6,932 bases of DNA, taken from the NCBI GenBank assembly GCA_046760105.1, contig JBHIDJ010000152.1:1-6932 (forward strand), in the 5' to 3' direction. Below the pieces are notes generated by a model. It worked only from the letters and a program-made list of their open reading frames with translations, searched no databases and was not told the DNA's origin. The position numbers and the translations under genes are program-made. Within the stretch, counting starts at the first letter, position 1. Each line of letters opens with the position of its first letter. Origin of the DNA: JBHIDJ01 sp046760105 (lineage in GTDB: Bacteria; Pseudomonadota; Gammaproteobacteria; Acidiferrobacterales; SPGG2). Below are positions 6,885-6,932 of this stretch, one piece after another.

Positions 6885-6930
6885 CGAGCAGGCCACGGAG
6901 CATCCCGACGACTCCGGCCTGGACTGCTCG
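6885..6930 (+). terminator. Possible hairpin terminator after the WD40 gene
   Basis: Directly after the TAA, CGAGCA (6885-6890), GGCC (6891-6894) and GGAG (6897-6900) can pair with TGCTCG (6925-6930), GGCC (6916-6919) and CTCC (6912-6915). This forms a 14-bp GC-rich stem with one asymmetric internal loop (AC against TGGAC) and an 11-base apical loop. A T-run would have to lie just past the window edge; the last two bases seen are AG. It would fit the end of the operon, but chance pairing is possible. Confidence 0.4.
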
Positions 6931-6932
6931 AG

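Noticed and set aside
6204..6896. A 230-codon open frame on the - strand opposite the WD40 gene.
   Set aside because: The + strand frame encodes clear WD blades throughout, and the antisense product has no recognisable features.
1..6932. CRISPR arrays, tRNA or rRNA genes, insertion sequences, or a defence system.
   Set aside because: No regularly spaced repeats, RNA gene signatures, transposase motifs or terminal inverted repeats were seen; nearly all the sequence is accounted for by four exported-protein genes.

Overview
The window looks like chromosomal DNA of a planctomycete (Planctomycetota). It is GC-rich, and its two central genes are the DUF1549/DUF1553 (PSCyt2/PSD1) and DUF1501 pair that is greatly expanded in that phylum and its relatives. 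They are accompanied by an exported WD40 protein and a secreted protein with a galactose-binding-like domain. The assignment rests on gene content and protein motifs only; no marker gene is present.

All four genes lie on the + strand and form a tight, operon-like row. (1) 150-2168 is a secreted protein with a signal peptide, a galactose-binding-like beta-sandwich and two tandem thioredoxin-like domains joined by Arg/Glu-rich linkers. The first thioredoxin-like copy has a CPAC motif; the second has lost it. (2) 2275-4497 is an exported protein with a CX4CH haem-type motif, an Ig-like (Big_2-type) segment, DUF1549 with a CANCH motif, and DUF1553. (3) 4501-5838 is a Tat-exported DUF1501 protein of the alkaline phosphatase/sulfatase-like superfamily. 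(4) 5892-6884 is an exported WD40 protein that appears to form one complete seven-bladed propeller. A possible hairpin terminator follows at 6885-6930.

Bases 1-149 hold the leader of gene 1 and perhaps the 3' end of an upstream gene. No gene-free stretch exceeds 300 bases. The gap between genes 1 and 2 is not ordinary spacer. It carries a decayed third copy of the end of the thioredoxin-like repeat, out of frame with gene 1, and its stop codon overlaps the ATG of gene 2 as ATGA. The simplest reading is that gene 1 once ran to 2278 with a third repeat and was coupled to gene 2, then lost most of that repeat and shifted frame.

All four products appear to be exported: Sec-type signals on 1, 2 and 4, and a twin-arginine signal on 3. 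An envelope system is therefore likely, in which the DUF1549/1553 and DUF1501 proteins act as a pair, the WD40 propeller serves as a scaffold, and the thioredoxin-like protein contributes binding or redox functions. The biochemical role of the DUF1549/1553-DUF1501 pair is not firmly established, so the joint function is inference. The most unusual feature is the repeat history of gene 1.
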